The notes under the pieces: generated by a model | What the model was told of the DNA's origin: nothing | Seen by the model: the letters and a program-made list of their open reading frames with translations, nothing else | The model's database searches: none | Position numbers and translations under genes: made by a program | Source: Marinithermus hydrothermalis DSM 14884 | GTDB taxonomy: Bacteria > Deinococcota > Deinococci > Deinococcales > Marinithermaceae | Reading direction: 5' to 3' | Length of the DNA stretch: 64,000 nucleotides | Assembly (NCBI RefSeq): GCF_000195335.1 | Contig: NC_015387.1 | Span: 1,794,001-1,858,000 of the forward strand | In this document: piece by piece, positions 18,121 through 29,814 of the stretch | Layout of the letters: each line of letters opens with the position of its first letter | How positions within the stretch are numbered: the stretch's first letter is position 1

Positions 18121-18145
18121 TCCGGCCGGGGAAGTCCCGGCCGGA
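18121..18145 (-). terminator. Intercistronic hairpin after the symporter gene
   Basis: Perfect 10-bp stem TCCGGCCGGG/CCCGGCCGGA with a 5-nt loop, between the symporter stop and the small membrane protein gene. No U-run follows, so partial termination or mRNA protection is more likely than full termination. Confidence 0.45.
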
Positions 18146-18161
18146 AGCTATGTCCGCGGGT

Positions 18162-19856
18162 TTAGTCGTGCGCCGTTGCCGCTCCGGAGCCGCGCGGGAC
18201 GCGGATCTGGTCCACGAGGTCCTGGATCTCCCGCGGGGGCTCTGCCGTCATGCGCGAGACGACGTAGGCCACGATGAAGTGCAGGATCATCCCCACGACG
18301 CCGATCCCCTGGGCGTTGATCCCCAAAAAGCTCTCCACGATGGGCTCCGGGGTACCCAGGATGCGCGGGGAACGCATCAGCACGATCATCACCGCGGTGA
18401 AGACCAGCCCCGTCAGGATCCCCGCGATCGCGCCTTCGCGGTTCATCCTGCGGTCGAAGATCCCCAGGAAGATCGCGGGGAAGAGGCTGGCCGCCGCGAG
18501 GCCGAAGGCGAAGGCCACCACCTCCGCCACGAACCCCGGCGGGTTAATCCCGAAGTACCCCGCGACCAGGATCGCCAGGAAGATCATGATCCGCCCCACC
18601 AGCAAGCGCTGGCCTTCCGTCGCGTTCGGGCGGAAGATGCGGTAGTACAGGTCGTGCGAGACCGCGCTGGACATCGCGAGCAACAAGCCCGCCGCGGTGG
18701 AGAGGGCCGCCGCGAGCCCGCCCGCGGCCACCAGCCCGATCACGAACGGCGCGAGCCGCGCCACCTCCGGCGTGGAGAGCACGATGATGTCCCGGTCGAT
18801 CACGATCTCGTTCGCGCCGGGGTCCCGCCTAAGCTCGACGCGGCCGTCCCCGTCCTTGTCCTCCAGGCGCAGCAGGCCGGTGCGTTCCCACTTCTCCACC
18901 CAGTCCACCTGCCGCACCTCGGCGATGGGCTTGCCGTGCAGGCTGTTGATCAGGTTGTACTTCGCGAAGACCGCCACGGCCGGCGCGGTCGTGTAGAGCA
19001 ACGCGATGAACAAGAGCGCCCACCCCGCGGACCAGCGGGCGTCCGAGGCTTTAGGGACGGTGTAGAAGCGGATGATCACGTGCGGCAGCCCCGCGGTGCC
19101 CGCCATCAACGCGAGCGTGATCGTCAGGACCTGGAGCATGGTGAAGTTCTGGAAGGGCGCGATGTACTCCTTGAGCCCCAGCTCCACCTGGATTTGGGAG
19201 AGCCGCTCGGCGATGTCCGTGAAGGTCAGGGCCAGCATGGGCACGGGGTTCCCCGTGAGGAGGTTGGAGATGGCCGCCGCGGTGATCAGGTACGCGATGA
19301 TCAGCACGGTGTACTGCGCCACCTGAGTCCAGGTGATGCCCTTCATCCCGCCGAGTACCGCAAAAAACGCCACGATCGCCATCCCCACGAGCACCCCGAC
19401 GGCGATGTCCACCCCCAGGTAGCGGCTGAACACGATCCCCACGCCCCGCATCTGGCCGGCCACGTAGGTGAGGGAGATGAAGATCGTCGCGATCGCCGCC
19501 ACGGCCCGCGCCATGTTGGAGTAGTACCGGTCCCCGATGAAGTCCGGGACCGTGTACTTCCCGTACTTGCGCAGGTACGGCGCGAGGAGCAGCGCGAGGA
19601 GGACGTACCCCCCGGTCCAGCCCATCAGGTACACCGCGCCGTCGTACCCCAGGAAGCTGATCAGGCCGGCCATCGAGATGAACGAGGCCGCCGACATCCA
19701 GTCCGCCGCGGTCGCCGCACCGTTCGCGATGGGCGGCACCCCCCGGCCCGCCACGTAGAACCCCGCGGTGTCCCGCACGCGGGCCCACCACCCGATGTAC
19801 AGGTACAGCCCGAAGGTCAAGAGCACCAGTATCCAGGTCCACGCTTCCGGACTCAT
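18162..19856 (-). CDS. Sodium:solute symporter large subunit (ActP/VC2705 type, SSS family)
   Basis: 564 residues with about 13 membrane helices. The core follows the SSS pattern: YVAGRGVPPIANGAATAADWMSAASFI near the N-terminus (helix 1, sodium site), GGMKGITWTQVAQY, and GLAAALSTAAGLLLAMSSAVSHDLYY for the later sodium-site helix. A soluble insert of about 50 residues (EKWERTGLLRLEDKDGDGRV) distinguishes the VC2705 subfamily from plain ActP. It probably imports acetate or a similar short carboxylate with sodium. The gene for its small DUF4212 partner lies 12 bp upstream, and acs is in the divergent unit, supporting acetate as substrate. Confidence 0.9.
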   Translation of the reverse strand: MSPEAWTWILVLLTFGLYLYIGWWARVRDTAGFYVAGRGVPPIANGAATAADWMSAASFISMAGLISFLGYDGAVYLMGWTGGYVLLALLLAPYLRKYGKYTVPDFIGDRYYSNMARAVAAIATIFISLTYVAGQMRGVGIVFSRYLGVDIAVGVLVGMAIVAFFAVLGGMKGITWTQVAQYTVLIIAYLITAAAISNLLTGNPVPMLALTFTDIAERLSQIQVELGLKEYIAPFQNFTMLQVLTITLALMAGTAGLPHVIIRFYTVPKASDARWSAGWALLFIALLYTTAPAVAVFAKYNLINSLHGKPIAEVRQVDWVEKWERTGLLRLEDKDGDGRVELRRDPGANEIVIDRDIIVLSTPEVARLAPFVIGLVAAGGLAAALSTAAGLLLAMSSAVSHDLYYRIFRPNATEGQRLLVGRIMIFLAILVAGYFGINPPGFVAEVVAFAFGLAAASLFPAIFLGIFDRRMNREGAIAGILTGLVFTAVMIVLMRSPRILGTPEPIVESFLGINAQGIGVVGMILHFIVAYVVSRMTAEPPREIQDLVDQIRVPRGSGAATAHD

Positions 19857-19868
19857 CAGCGCCCCTCC

Positions 19869-20150
19869 CTACTCCTCAAACCCGTACTCCGCGTCGATCT
19901 GGTTCATGCGCCAGGCGTAGTAGAAGATCAGGATCACGAACACCACGATCGAGCCCTGCTGCGCGAACCAAAACGACAGCGGCAGCGCGAAGAACTTCAC
20001 GCCAGCGAGCGCCTTCCCAAAGAGGATCGCGGCCCCGTACGAGACCGCGGCCCACACGAGGAGCAAATTGCGGATCAAGGCCACGTTGGCCCGCCAGTAG
20101 GCCTCTACCCGTTCGGGCATACCCGGTGCTTGAACCGTGTGTTCTGGCAT
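19869..20150 (-). CDS. DUF4212 small subunit of sodium:solute symporter
   Basis: 93 residues with two membrane helices (about 25-45 and 58-80); ends MNQIDAEYGFEE. The ATG at 20150 is chosen over an upstream start because GGGAGGGAAG precedes it directly and the longer version would overlap the preceding gene. DUF4212 proteins pair with VC2705-type symporters, whose gene follows immediately. It starts 23 bp after the IclR-synthetase fusion gene. Confidence 0.88.
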   Translation of the reverse strand: MPEHTVQAPGMPERVEAYWRANVALIRNLLLVWAAVSYGAAILFGKALAGVKFFALPLSFWFAQQGSIVVFVILIFYYAWRMNQIDAEYGFEE

Positions 20151-20173
20151 ACTTCCCTCCCCATTGGAACGGG

Positions 20174-22816
20174 CTACGCCTCGAGGGTCGAGAGATCCCC
20201 CGGGTCGTGCCCTAGTTCCCAAGCCCGTAACAACCGCCGCAGGATCTTCCCGCTCTTGGTGCGCGGCAACCGGTCCAGAAACACCACCTCCGCGGGCGTG
20301 GCGAGCTCCCCGAGGTGGCGGCGCACGTGCGCCTTGAGCTTGCTGGCCAGCACCTCGTGCACCTCCGGCGTCGCCTCCTTAAACCGCAGCACCACGTACG
20401 CCTTCACCACCTCCCCCCGCTCGGGGTCCGGGACCCCCACCGCCGCGGCCTCCGCCACGGCCGGGTAGGAGAGCAGCACGTCCTCGATCTCCGCGGTGCC
20501 CACACGCTGGTCCCCCACCTTGATCACGTCGTCGCTCCGGCCCAGCACGGTGAAGTACCCCTCCGCGTCCCGCACCGCGAAATCCCCGGTGAAGTACCCC
20601 CCAAACCGCGCCCAGAGCGCGCGGTACCCCTCCGGGTTGTTCCAAAGCGCCCGCATGAAGTGCGGGAACGGGCGCTTCAACACCAAAAACCCCTTCTCTC
20701 CCGGGGGTAGCTCCCGCCCCTCGGCGTCCACCACCCGGGCCTCCACCCCCTCCAGCGGCACCCCCACCCGCCCCGGCCGCGCGGGCAAGGCCAGGGGCGT
20801 CGCCAAGGCCGGCGCGCCCGTCTCGGTCTGCCACCAGTTATCCAGCACGAACACCCCGAGGTGCGCGTGCACCCAGTGCCACACCTCCGGCGCCAGGTGC
20901 TCCCCCACCGAGGCCACCAACCGCAGCGCGAGGTCCGCGTCCCGCCCCCACTCCGCCCCGTACCGGCGCAACGCGCGCAGCCAGGCGGGGCTCGTCAAGA
21001 GGACGTTCACCCCCGCCGCCTCGAGCACCTCGTAGAACGCCCCGGGGTCCGGGTGGTCCAGCCGCTCCTCCCGCAGCACGGTGGTGAGCCCCTCAAGGAG
21101 AGGCGCGTACACCCCGTACGAGTGCCCCACGATCCAGCCCAGGTCCGCCGTCGCCCAGAACACCTCCCCGTCCTCCAGGCCGAACAAGCGGCGCAGGAAG
21201 TAGGTCACGCCCACCATGTACCCCCCGTGAGCGTGCACCACCCCCTTGGGCTTCCCGGTCGATCCGGAGGTGTACAGGATAAAAAGCGGGTGGTCCGCGT
21301 CCACCGGCACCACCGGCGCTTTGACGCGCATGCCCTCCAATACCTCCCAGAACTCCGGCCCGCGCGCCCCCGCCCCCCGCCGGTGCCAGATCACCTCCAG
21401 CTCCAGCCCCGCGACCGCCTCCTCCACCAAGCCCGCAAGGGGCCGCGCCCGCCCCCCCTGGTACACCCGGTCCGCCGCGATCAACAGCCGCGCCCCGGTG
21501 TCCTCCAGCCGGTCCCGCAACGCCGCCGCCCCGAGCCCCACCGGGAGGAAGACGTGCACCGCCCCGATCCGGGCCGCGGCGAGCATCGCGATCACCGCCT
21601 CGAGGCCCGTCGGCAGGTGCAGCGCCACCCGGTCCCCCACCCCCACGCCCCGCGCCTGCAGCGCCGCGGCGAACCGCGCCACCCGGTCGTGCAGCTCGCG
21701 GTAGGAGAGCTTCTCCACCCGGCCGTCCCCGGCGTACGCCACCAGGGCGAGCTGGTTACGCCGGGAAGAGCGCGCGTGCCGGTCCAGCGCGTTCTGCACG
21801 ATGTTCGTCGCGCCTCCCACGAACCACCGGCACTCCGGCGGCGTGCCCTCGAGGACCCGCGTCCACGGGCGGTGCCACTCGAACCGCTCGGCCCACGCGC
21901 CCCAGAACCCCTCCGGGTCCTCCAGGCTCCGGCGGTACGCCGCCTCGTAATCCTTGCGGCTCCCCGTCCGGCGCAAGGCCTTGGGGGCCCACACCCGCCC
22001 CTCCGGCAGCGGCCGGGCCGGGCGGGGCAAGGCCCGCCGGGGCCGCGCCTCCCGCCGCACCACACCAGCCGGGAGGCGCCGGCGCGTCTTCGACGCGGCC
22101 TGCGCCACCTCACACACCGCGCGCGCCACCCGCGAGAACGCGTACGGGAACCGCCTAGCGGGCACCACCACCCCCAACGCGCCCAGCACCTCCCCTCCCG
22201 GGCCGAAGACCGGCGCGGCCACCCCGCACATCCCCAGCGCGTACTCCTCGAGCTCCACCGCGAACCCCACCCGCCGCACCCGCTCGAGCTCCTCCCCGAG
22301 CGCCACGGGGTCCGTCACGGTGTAGGGCGTGTACGCCTCGAGCTCCGCGCCCACGGCCTCCTCCCCCAGGTGCGCCAGGACCGCCTTCCCCAAGGCCAAC
22401 GCGTGCAGCCCCGCCCGCACCTCCCCCTCCAGGCCGGGCGGCTTCACCAACCCCTGGCGGCCGCGGGTGGAGAAGCACAGCCGCCCCCGGCGCCACACGC
22501 CCAGGTAGGCCCGCTCCCGCGTGCGCAGGTACACCTCCTCGAGGGCCTCCTCGAGCCCCTCGTACGCGGGCGGGGCGGGCTCCGGAGGCAAGGGCACGAG
22601 CGCGCCCGCCAAGCGGTAGGTGGCGCGCGCGGGGTCGTGCTCCGCGAACCCTTCCTGCACGAGGCTGTTCAGGAGCGCGTACGCCGCGGACAGGCTCTTC
22701 CCCAGCATGCGCGCCACCTGGGCGGCCTCGAGGCCCTCCGGGTGCGCGGCGAGGTAGGCGAGCACGCGGAGCGCAGCTTGGACGGTACTCAGGCTTCTCC
22801 TCCGACTCCGACCCAT
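20174..22816 (-). CDS. Fusion of IclR-type transcription regulator and AMP-forming acyl-CoA synthetase
   Basis: A single uninterrupted 880-residue frame. Residues about 5-65 form an IclR winged helix ([30 protein letters not shown]). About 80-255 form the IclR effector domain, including [15 protein letters not shown] and [21 protein letters not shown]. After a basic Pro/Arg linker (about 258-290) comes a full acetyl/propionyl-CoA synthetase: [77 protein letters not shown] and the C-terminal catalytic Lys in [13 protein letters not shown]. All ATP-binding motifs are present. AGGAGAGG precedes ATG 22816 by 10 nt. First gene of the symporter operon, divergent from acs. Likely a DNA-binding enzyme or carboxylate sensor; this is inference. 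Confidence 0.9.
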   Translation of the reverse strand: MGRSRRRSLSTVQAALRVLAYLAAHPEGLEAAQVARMLGKSLSAAYALLNSLVQEGFAEHDPARATYRLAGALVPLPPEPAPPAYEGLEEALEEVYLRTRERAYLGVWRRGRLCFSTRGRQGLVKPPGLEGEVRAGLHALALGKAVLAHLGEEAVGAELEAYTPYTVTDPVALGEELERVRRVGFAVELEEYALGMCGVAAPVFGPGGEVLGALGVVVPARRFPYAFSRVARAVCEVAQAASKTRRRLPAGVVRREARPRRALPRPARPLPEGRVWAPKALRRTGSRKDYEAAYRRSLEDPEGFWGAWAERFEWHRPWTRVLEGTPPECRWFVGGATNIVQNALDRHARSSRRNQLALVAYAGDGRVEKLSYRELHDRVARFAAALQARGVGVGDRVALHLPTGLEAVIAMLAAARIGAVHVFLPVGLGAAALRDRLEDTGARLLIAADRVYQGGRARPLAGLVEEAVAGLELEVIWHRRGAGARGPEFWEVLEGMRVKAPVVPVDADHPLFILYTSGSTGKPKGVVHAHGGYMVGVTYFLRRLFGLEDGEVFWATADLGWIVGHSYGVYAPLLEGLTTVLREERLDHPDPGAFYEVLEAAGVNVLLTSPAWLRALRRYGAEWGRDADLALRLVASVGEHLAPEVWHWVHAHLGVFVLDNWWQTETGAPALATPLALPARPGRVGVPLEGVEARVVDAEGRELPPGEKGFLVLKRPFPHFMRALWNNPEGYRALWARFGGYFTGDFAVRDAEGYFTVLGRSDDVIKVGDQRVGTAEIEDVLLSYPAVAEAAAVGVPDPERGEVVKAYVVLRFKEATPEVHEVLASKLKAHVRRHLGELATPAEVVFLDRLPRTKSGKILRRLLRAWELGHDPGDLSTLEA

Positions 22817-22857
22817 GGCGGTTCGGCCTCTCCTAGCGGTCTGCGGTGCTGCCAGCC

Positions 22858-22957
22858 ATCATTCCCACCCCGCGCGCGGCGTGTCAAGAACCCCCCCGAT
22901 TTGCGCATAACGAAAAACCCCAAGCTTCTTGACGCGCCCGGACCACCCCACTATGCT
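22858..22957. promoter_or_regulatory. Divergent sigma-A promoters with inverted repeat over both -35 boxes
   Basis: Rightward (acs): TTGACG 22929-22934, 17-bp spacer, TATGCT 22952-22957. Leftward (fusion gene): TTGACA on the minus strand (22887-22882), 18-bp spacer, AATGAT (22863-22858). Both -35 boxes sit in the same 13-base word TTCTTGACRCGCC, forming an inverted repeat with arms 22878-22890 and 22926-22938. A candidate operator for the IclR-type fusion protein. Confidence 0.65.
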
Positions 22958-22993
22958 GACCCCACAACAACCCCGATCAGGAGGTGGTTCCGC

Positions 22994-24940
<1,947 letters not shown>

Positions 24941-24956
24941 ACCCCCGCGCTGACCG

Positions 24957-24983
24957 GCCCGGCCCCAGGCGATGGGGCCGGGC
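24957..24983 (+). terminator. Terminator hairpin after acs
   Basis: Perfect 10-bp stem GCCCGGCCCC/GGGGCCGGGC with loop AGGCGAT. The sequence after it (GTACCATGGTATCC) is not a U-run. Confidence 0.6.
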
Positions 24984-25031
24984 GTACCATGGTATCCTTT
25001 TCGTGAAGCGGCCCCGAACCGGAGCAAAAAG

Positions 25032-27299
25032 ATGCACCCCGTCGATTTCACGCACTGGAGGCTCGAGCCCCGCACCCTCCAGCTCACCGGCCCAACCTTC
25101 TCGGCCAGGGTGGAGGCCCGGCCGCACGCCTGGCGCATCCTCGTCTACCAGCGCCCCCAGGACGCCGAAAAAAGCAGCTGGGCGGTGGCGTCCACGCAGC
25201 GGCGCCCCCTCACCTTCGACGGCCGCACGGCCCGCGCCCCAAACCTCCCGCCCCTCGAGCTCACCCTCGCCCCCTTCGCCTTCACCTTCGCGGAGCTCTC
25301 CGCCACCGGCCTGCTCGCGCACGAGCAGGCCACCTGGCGCACCGCGGCGGCCGCAGCCCTCGACCCGCTTAAGCCCACCCAACCCGAACCCCCAACCGAC
25401 GGGTACCCCCTCGGGGGCGGGCTCGAGCTGCGCCTCGCGGAACGCCCGGCCCGGCGGTACTTCGGCCTGGGGGAACGCACCGGCTTCCTGGACAAGAAGG
25501 GCCGCCGCTACACCCACTGGAACACCGACGCGCTCGACCACCACGAGACCACCGACCCCCTCTACCAGGCCCACCCCTTCCTCATCGGGGTGGAGGACGG
25601 CCGGGCCTGGGGGGTGTTCCTCGACGAAACCTGGCCCAGCGTCTTCGACCTCGCCGCGACCACGCCCCACCAGAGCGCGCTCTTCACCCCCGGCCCCACC
25701 CTCGACCTCTACCTGATCCCGGGACCCACGGTGCGCGAGGTGGTGGCGGGCTTTACCGGCCTCACCGGCACCCCGCCCCTGCCGCCCTTGTGGGCGCTCG
25801 GGTTCCACCAGTGCCGCTGGGGTTACCCCGACGCCGGGAGCGTGCGGGCGGTGGCGGACGCCTTCGCGACGCACGACATCCCCCTCTCCGCCCTCTGGCT
25901 GGACATCGACCACATGGACGGGTACCGGGTCTTCACCTTCCACCCCGCGCGCTTCCCGGAGCCCGAGCGCCTCATCGGCGCGCTGCGAGAACGGGGCGTG
26001 CGCACCGTGGTCATCGTGGATCCCGGGGTGAAGAAGGAAGCGGGCTACCCGGTCTACGAGGACGGGAAGCGCCTCCGAGCCTTCGTGGAAACCCCCCGCG
26101 GCGACGAGGTCGTGGGGGAGGTGTGGGCCAACCCCGCCGTCTGGCCCGACTTCACCCGTCCGGAGGTGCGCGCGTGGTGGGCTGACCTCCACCGCTACTA
26201 CCTCGAGAAAGGCGTCGCCGGGATCTGGAACGACATGAACGAACCCTCGGCCTTCCGCATCGAAGGAACGCCCCCCCAGCAGACCGGGAAGACCCTCCCC
26301 CTAGGCGCCCGCCACGGGAAGGCCAGCCACGCGGAGGTGCACAACGTCTACGGACTCGCCATGAGCCAAGCCGCCCACGAAGCCCAGCGGCGCGCCGCGC
26401 CCACGCGCCGCCCCTTCGTCCTGACGCGCGCCGGGTTCGCCGGGATCCAGCGCTACGCCTGGGTCTGGACCGGGGACAACCAAAGCCACTGGAGCCACCT
26501 GGAGATGAGCATCCCCATGCTGCTCAACCTGAGCCTCTCCGGCGTGGCCTTCGCCGGCGCGGACATCGGGGGGTTCTCCGAGGACGCCACCCCCGAACTC
26601 GTGACGCGCTGGACCTGGCTCGGCGCGTTCTACCCCCTCATGCGCAACCACTCCAGCAAGACCAGCCGCCGCCAGGAACCCTACGCCTTCGGGGCGCCCT
26701 GGACCCACCCCATGCGCCAAGCGATCCGCTTTCGCTACCAGCTCCTCCCCTACACCTACACCCTGGCCGAGGAAGCCCACCGCACCGGCGCGCCCCTGAT
26801 GCGCCCCCTCTTCTACGAGTTCCCCGAGGACGAAACGGCCTACACCCTTCACGACGCCTTCCTGTACGGCCCGGCCCTCCTCGTCGCCCCCATCACGCGC
26901 CCCGCCCAGACCCACCGCGCGGTCTACCTCCCCCCAGGCCGCTGGCAGGACTGGTGGACGGGCGAGGTCCTCGAAGGGCCCCGCTGGATCGTCGCCGAAG
27001 CCCCGCTCGACGCCATCCCCCTCTACCTGCGCGAAGGGCACGCCGTCCCCACCACCACCCCCGAACCGCGCGAAACCGCCCGCTTCGACCCCCTCGTCTT
27101 CCGCGCCTTCCCCACGGGCCCCAGCCGCGGCGAGGTCTACGAGGACGACGGGGACGGCCCCACCCCGGGCCGGAGAAGCCGCCTCGAGGTCCACGACCGC
27201 ACCGCCCGCTTCGACGGCCCCCGCGCAGGCCGGACGGTACGGGTGGAGGTACTCACCCCAGAAGGCGAACGCGCGGCACTCGAGCTGGCTCCCCCCTAG
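25032..27299 (+). CDS. Glycoside hydrolase family 31 alpha-glucosidase
   Basis: 755 residues. An N-terminal beta domain (about 1-220, ending FGLGERTGFLDKKG) precedes the barrel. Catalytic nucleophile Asp in GIWNDMNEPSAF (about 402), acid/base Asp in WTGDNQSHWSHL (about 480), also WLDIDHMDGYRVFTF at the substrate subsite and MRNHSSKTSRRQEPYAFG. C-terminal beta domains follow (YLPPGRWQDWWTGE). No signal peptide, so cytoplasmic; it releases glucose from alpha-linked oligosaccharides. ATG 25032 has GGAG 8 nt upstream. Convergent with the sugar-binding protein gene, whose stop abuts. Confidence 0.93.
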   Translation: MHPVDFTHWRLEPRTLQLTGPTFSARVEARPHAWRILVYQRPQDAEKSSWAVASTQRRPLTFDGRTARAPNLPPLELTLAPFAFTFAELSATGLLAHEQATWRTAAAAALDPLKPTQPEPPTDGYPLGGGLELRLAERPARRYFGLGERTGFLDKKGRRYTHWNTDALDHHETTDPLYQAHPFLIGVEDGRAWGVFLDETWPSVFDLAATTPHQSALFTPGPTLDLYLIPGPTVREVVAGFTGLTGTPPLPPLWALGFHQCRWGYPDAGSVRAVADAFATHDIPLSALWLDIDHMDGYRVFTFHPARFPEPERLIGALRERGVRTVVIVDPGVKKEAGYPVYEDGKRLRAFVETPRGDEVVGEVWANPAVWPDFTRPEVRAWWADLHRYYLEKGVAGIWNDMNEPSAFRIEGTPPQQTGKTLPLGARHGKASHAEVHNVYGLAMSQAAHEAQRRAAPTRRPFVLTRAGFAGIQRYAWVWTGDNQSHWSHLEMSIPMLLNLSLSGVAFAGADIGGFSEDATPELVTRWTWLGAFYPLMRNHSSKTSRRQEPYAFGAPWTHPMRQAIRFRYQLLPYTYTLAEEAHRTGAPLMRPLFYEFPEDETAYTLHDAFLYGPALLVAPITRPAQTHRAVYLPPGRWQDWWTGEVLEGPRWIVAEAPLDAIPLYLREGHAVPTTTPEPRETARFDPLVFRAFPTGPSRGEVYEDDGDGPTPGRRSRLEVHDRTARFDGPRAGRTVRVEVLTPEGERAALELAPP

Positions 27300-28493
27300 C
27301 TACTCCCCCTGAAGGCCCCGGCGGATCTCCTCCACCATCCGGTCCATGATCCGCTCCACGTCCGCGTCCGGCCGCTCCAGCACGCGCCGCAACGCCTCCC
27401 TCCAAGGCCCCCAGACCCGCCCTATCTCCGGGATGTTCGGCACGGGCTCCCCCAACGCGATCACGGCGGCGAACCCCCGCACCACCGGGTCGTCCTCGAG
27501 CGCGGCCAGCGCCCCGCGCGAGACCGGGATGCGCCCCCCCACCCGGCTCAAACCCACCTGCGCGTCGGGCCGCACCAGCATCTTCGCGAAGTTCACCGCG
27601 GCGATCTTGTGCCTCGAGTACGCGTTCAGCACGATGCCCTGCACCTCCACGAACGGCCCCCAGGCCCGCCCCCCGGGCGGCGCGGGCATGGGCGCGACCC
27701 CGAACGCCAGCCCGGCCTCCCTGTACCCCTCCACGGCCCACGGGCCGTTCAGGGTCATGGCCACCGCCCCCTCCCGGAACGCCCCGTCCACCACGCCGTC
27801 ATCCACGCCCGCCGGAACCAAACCGTACCCGTAGCGCAGGGCCTGAATGAACCGAGCGGCCCTATACCCGGCCTCCCCCCCCAGGCCCAACACCGCCGGG
27901 TCCCAGCTCCCGTCCGCGCGCCGCCCGAACACGAACGCGCCGTACGCCCTGAACCACCCGTACCCCAAGTACGGGTCACCCAGGTCATACAAGAACCCGA
28001 AGGTCTCGCCCGTAGTGAGCCGCCGCGCCAACCCCAGGAACGCCTCCCAACTCGCGGGCGGCTCCGGCACCCACCGCTTGTTATAGATCAAGGCCACCGC
28101 CTCGGCGCTCACCGGGAAACCAAACCCCGCCCCCCCGTACCGAAAAGCCTCGAGGGCCACCGGCACCAGGTCCGCGAGGTACGCCTCCGTCACGAACCCC
28201 TCCACCGGCTCGAGGACCCCCGCCGCGGCCATCTCCCCCACCCAGCCGTGCGGCACCGGAACCACCAGGTCCGCCGCCCTGCCCCGCGGGGCCTCCAGAA
28301 TGAACCGCGGCCGGATCTCCTCCAACGGCATCGCGACGACCTCCACGGGCGTTCCCGTGGCCGCCTCGAACCGCGCGGCCTGCGCCCGCAGCCACTCCAG
28401 CTCCGCCCCCTCGAAAGGCGTCCAGACCGTGACCGGCCCCGCCGCGAGGGCCGAAGCCATCCACACCAGGCATCCCGCTACCCAACGCCGCAT
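27300..28493 (-). CDS. Extracellular sugar-binding protein (MalE-like, ABC family 1)
   Basis: 397 residues with a Sec signal (MRRWVAGCLVWMASALAAG) and no evident lipobox. Family 1 solute-binding features: VTVWTPFEGAELEWLRAQ, DLVVPVPHGWVGEMAAAGVLEPV, YGFPVSAEAVALIYNK-like hinge segment, and GAVAMTLNGPWAVEGYREA. The likely ligand is a maltose-type oligosaccharide, as a GH31 glucosidase is convergent and adjacent. No permease or ATPase genes lie nearby, so it is an orphan here. About 21 bp before its ATG is no clear RBS. Confidence 0.85.
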   Translation of the reverse strand: MRRWVAGCLVWMASALAAGPVTVWTPFEGAELEWLRAQAARFEAATGTPVEVVAMPLEEIRPRFILEAPRGRAADLVVPVPHGWVGEMAAAGVLEPVEGFVTEAYLADLVPVALEAFRYGGAGFGFPVSAEAVALIYNKRWVPEPPASWEAFLGLARRLTTGETFGFLYDLGDPYLGYGWFRAYGAFVFGRRADGSWDPAVLGLGGEAGYRAARFIQALRYGYGLVPAGVDDGVVDGAFREGAVAMTLNGPWAVEGYREAGLAFGVAPMPAPPGGRAWGPFVEVQGIVLNAYSRHKIAAVNFAKMLVRPDAQVGLSRVGGRIPVSRGALAALEDDPVVRGFAAVIALGEPVPNIPEIGRVWGPWREALRRVLERPDADVERIMDRMVEEIRRGLQGE

Positions 28494-28532
28494 CCCTGAT
28501 CCTCCGCCGTCGCTCTCGGGTGCCCTGCGCCC

Positions 28533-29765
28533 CTACCCTCGCCGCGCCGCCGCCCGCTCCCCCACGAGCGGCGCGTACCACCAAAGCGCCGCCAGCACCA
28601 GCAGCGCCTCCGCCCCAAACACCAGCGCGTACGCTTCCGGCGGGTACCGCCCCGCCGCGTCCCGCCCGAACACCCCGATCACCACGCCCATCCACCACTG
28701 CAGCGCGAACACCCCCCCGATCCCGAACAGGTTCACCGCCGTCACCGCCCGGCCCGTCAAGTGCGGCGGGAAGACCAGCCGCGCGTGCGCCAGCAACACG
28801 ATGTTGAACGCCCCCAAAAACCCAAACGCCGCGTACACGAGCCCCACCCCCACCCAACCCAACTCCCCTGGGAACGCCGCCAGCACGCCCAGCACCCCCG
28901 CGAACCCCAGCCCCGCCGCGAGCATCACCCGGCCCACCCCCCACCGGTCCGCGAGCACCCCCGAAACCCCGTACCCCACGACCGCCGCTAAGCTCAACGC
29001 GAACAACGCGTTCCCCGCCTGCACCGGGGAGGCGCCGTACACGTCAAACAGGTACGGCCCGCCCCACAGGCTCTGCACCGCGAAAAACGTGCCCGCCGTC
29101 ACCAGCGCAAGCGGCGCCATCCGCCAAAACCGCGCGTCCCGAAACACCTCCCCCAGCCCCCCCGGCCCTACCGCACCGCCCTCCAGCCGGTCCCCCTCCG
29201 GCGTGTTCCGCGTCAACCCCACGATCAACAACGCCACCAGCGCGATCACCCCCGCGCCCCACGCGAACACCGCACGCCACCCCAACACCCCCGCCAACCA
29301 CGCGAGCGGCGTCGCCGCCACGAGCGCCCCCGACGCCCCCACCGCCACCAGCGCGCCCGACACCGTCGCGAACCGGTGCGGCGCGAACCACCGGCTGAAC
29401 GCCTTCAACCCCCCCATCAAGATCCCCGCCATGCCCAACCCCAACAACGCCCGCCCCAGCACCAGCTCCCCGAACGAGTCCGCCTCCGCGAACACCCAAC
29501 TCCCCACCGCCCCCACCAGCATCAACCCCGGCGTCACGAACCGCGGCCCCCACCGGTCCAACCCCCACCCCAAAGGCACCTGCGCCGCCGCGAACGCCAG
29601 GTAAAACACGCTCGTCATGAGGCCCAACGCCCCCGCGGAAAGCCCCACCTCCCGCACCAAATCCCCCGCGATCACCGCGTTCGCCGACCGGAAAAAGTAC
29701 GAGAGGAAGTAAGCCAACGCGAACACCCCGAAGACCGACACCGCACTCACACGCACGCCCCGCAT
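28533..29765 (-). CDS. Major facilitator superfamily transporter
   Basis: 410 residues with about 12 membrane helices. Motif A between helices 2 and 3: GWGLDRWGPRF. The N-terminus resembles the anion:cation/GlpT-like branch (ALAYFLSYFFRSANAVIAGDL). Substrate not predictable. ATG 29765 is chosen over a GTG 27 bases upstream because TATTCT (29773-29778) lies seven bases before it, the leaderless arrangement; there is no usable ribosome site. Divergent from the epimerase gene. Confidence 0.85.
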   Translation of the reverse strand: MRGVRVSAVSVFGVFALAYFLSYFFRSANAVIAGDLVREVGLSAGALGLMTSVFYLAFAAAQVPLGWGLDRWGPRFVTPGLMLVGAVGSWVFAEADSFGELVLGRALLGLGMAGILMGGLKAFSRWFAPHRFATVSGALVAVGASGALVAATPLAWLAGVLGWRAVFAWGAGVIALVALLIVGLTRNTPEGDRLEGGAVGPGGLGEVFRDARFWRMAPLALVTAGTFFAVQSLWGGPYLFDVYGASPVQAGNALFALSLAAVVGYGVSGVLADRWGVGRVMLAAGLGFAGVLGVLAAFPGELGWVGVGLVYAAFGFLGAFNIVLLAHARLVFPPHLTGRAVTAVNLFGIGGVFALQWWMGVVIGVFGRDAAGRYPPEAYALVFGAEALLVLAALWWYAPLVGERAAARRG

Positions 29766-29772
29766 GCCTTCC

Positions 29773-29808
29773 AGAATACCCGAACCCCCCACCCCCGCGT
29801 GCTAAACT
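29773..29808. promoter_or_regulatory. Two divergent leaderless promoters
   Basis: Minus strand: TATTCT (29778-29773), 7 nt, then ATG of the MFS gene. Plus strand: TAAACT (29803-29808), 6 nt, then ATG of the epimerase gene. Neither start has a Shine-Dalgarno sequence, which fits transcripts beginning at or next to the ATG. Confidence 0.65.
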
Positions 29809-29814
29809 AACCCC

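Noticed and set aside
20861-22993. Open plus-strand frame running through the fusion gene region into acs (1359 codons in total)
   Set aside because: The first 2.1 kb is antisense to the IclR-synthetase gene and has low-complexity His/Arg/Pro-rich translation; acs has its own promoter, AGGAGG and GTG at 22994.
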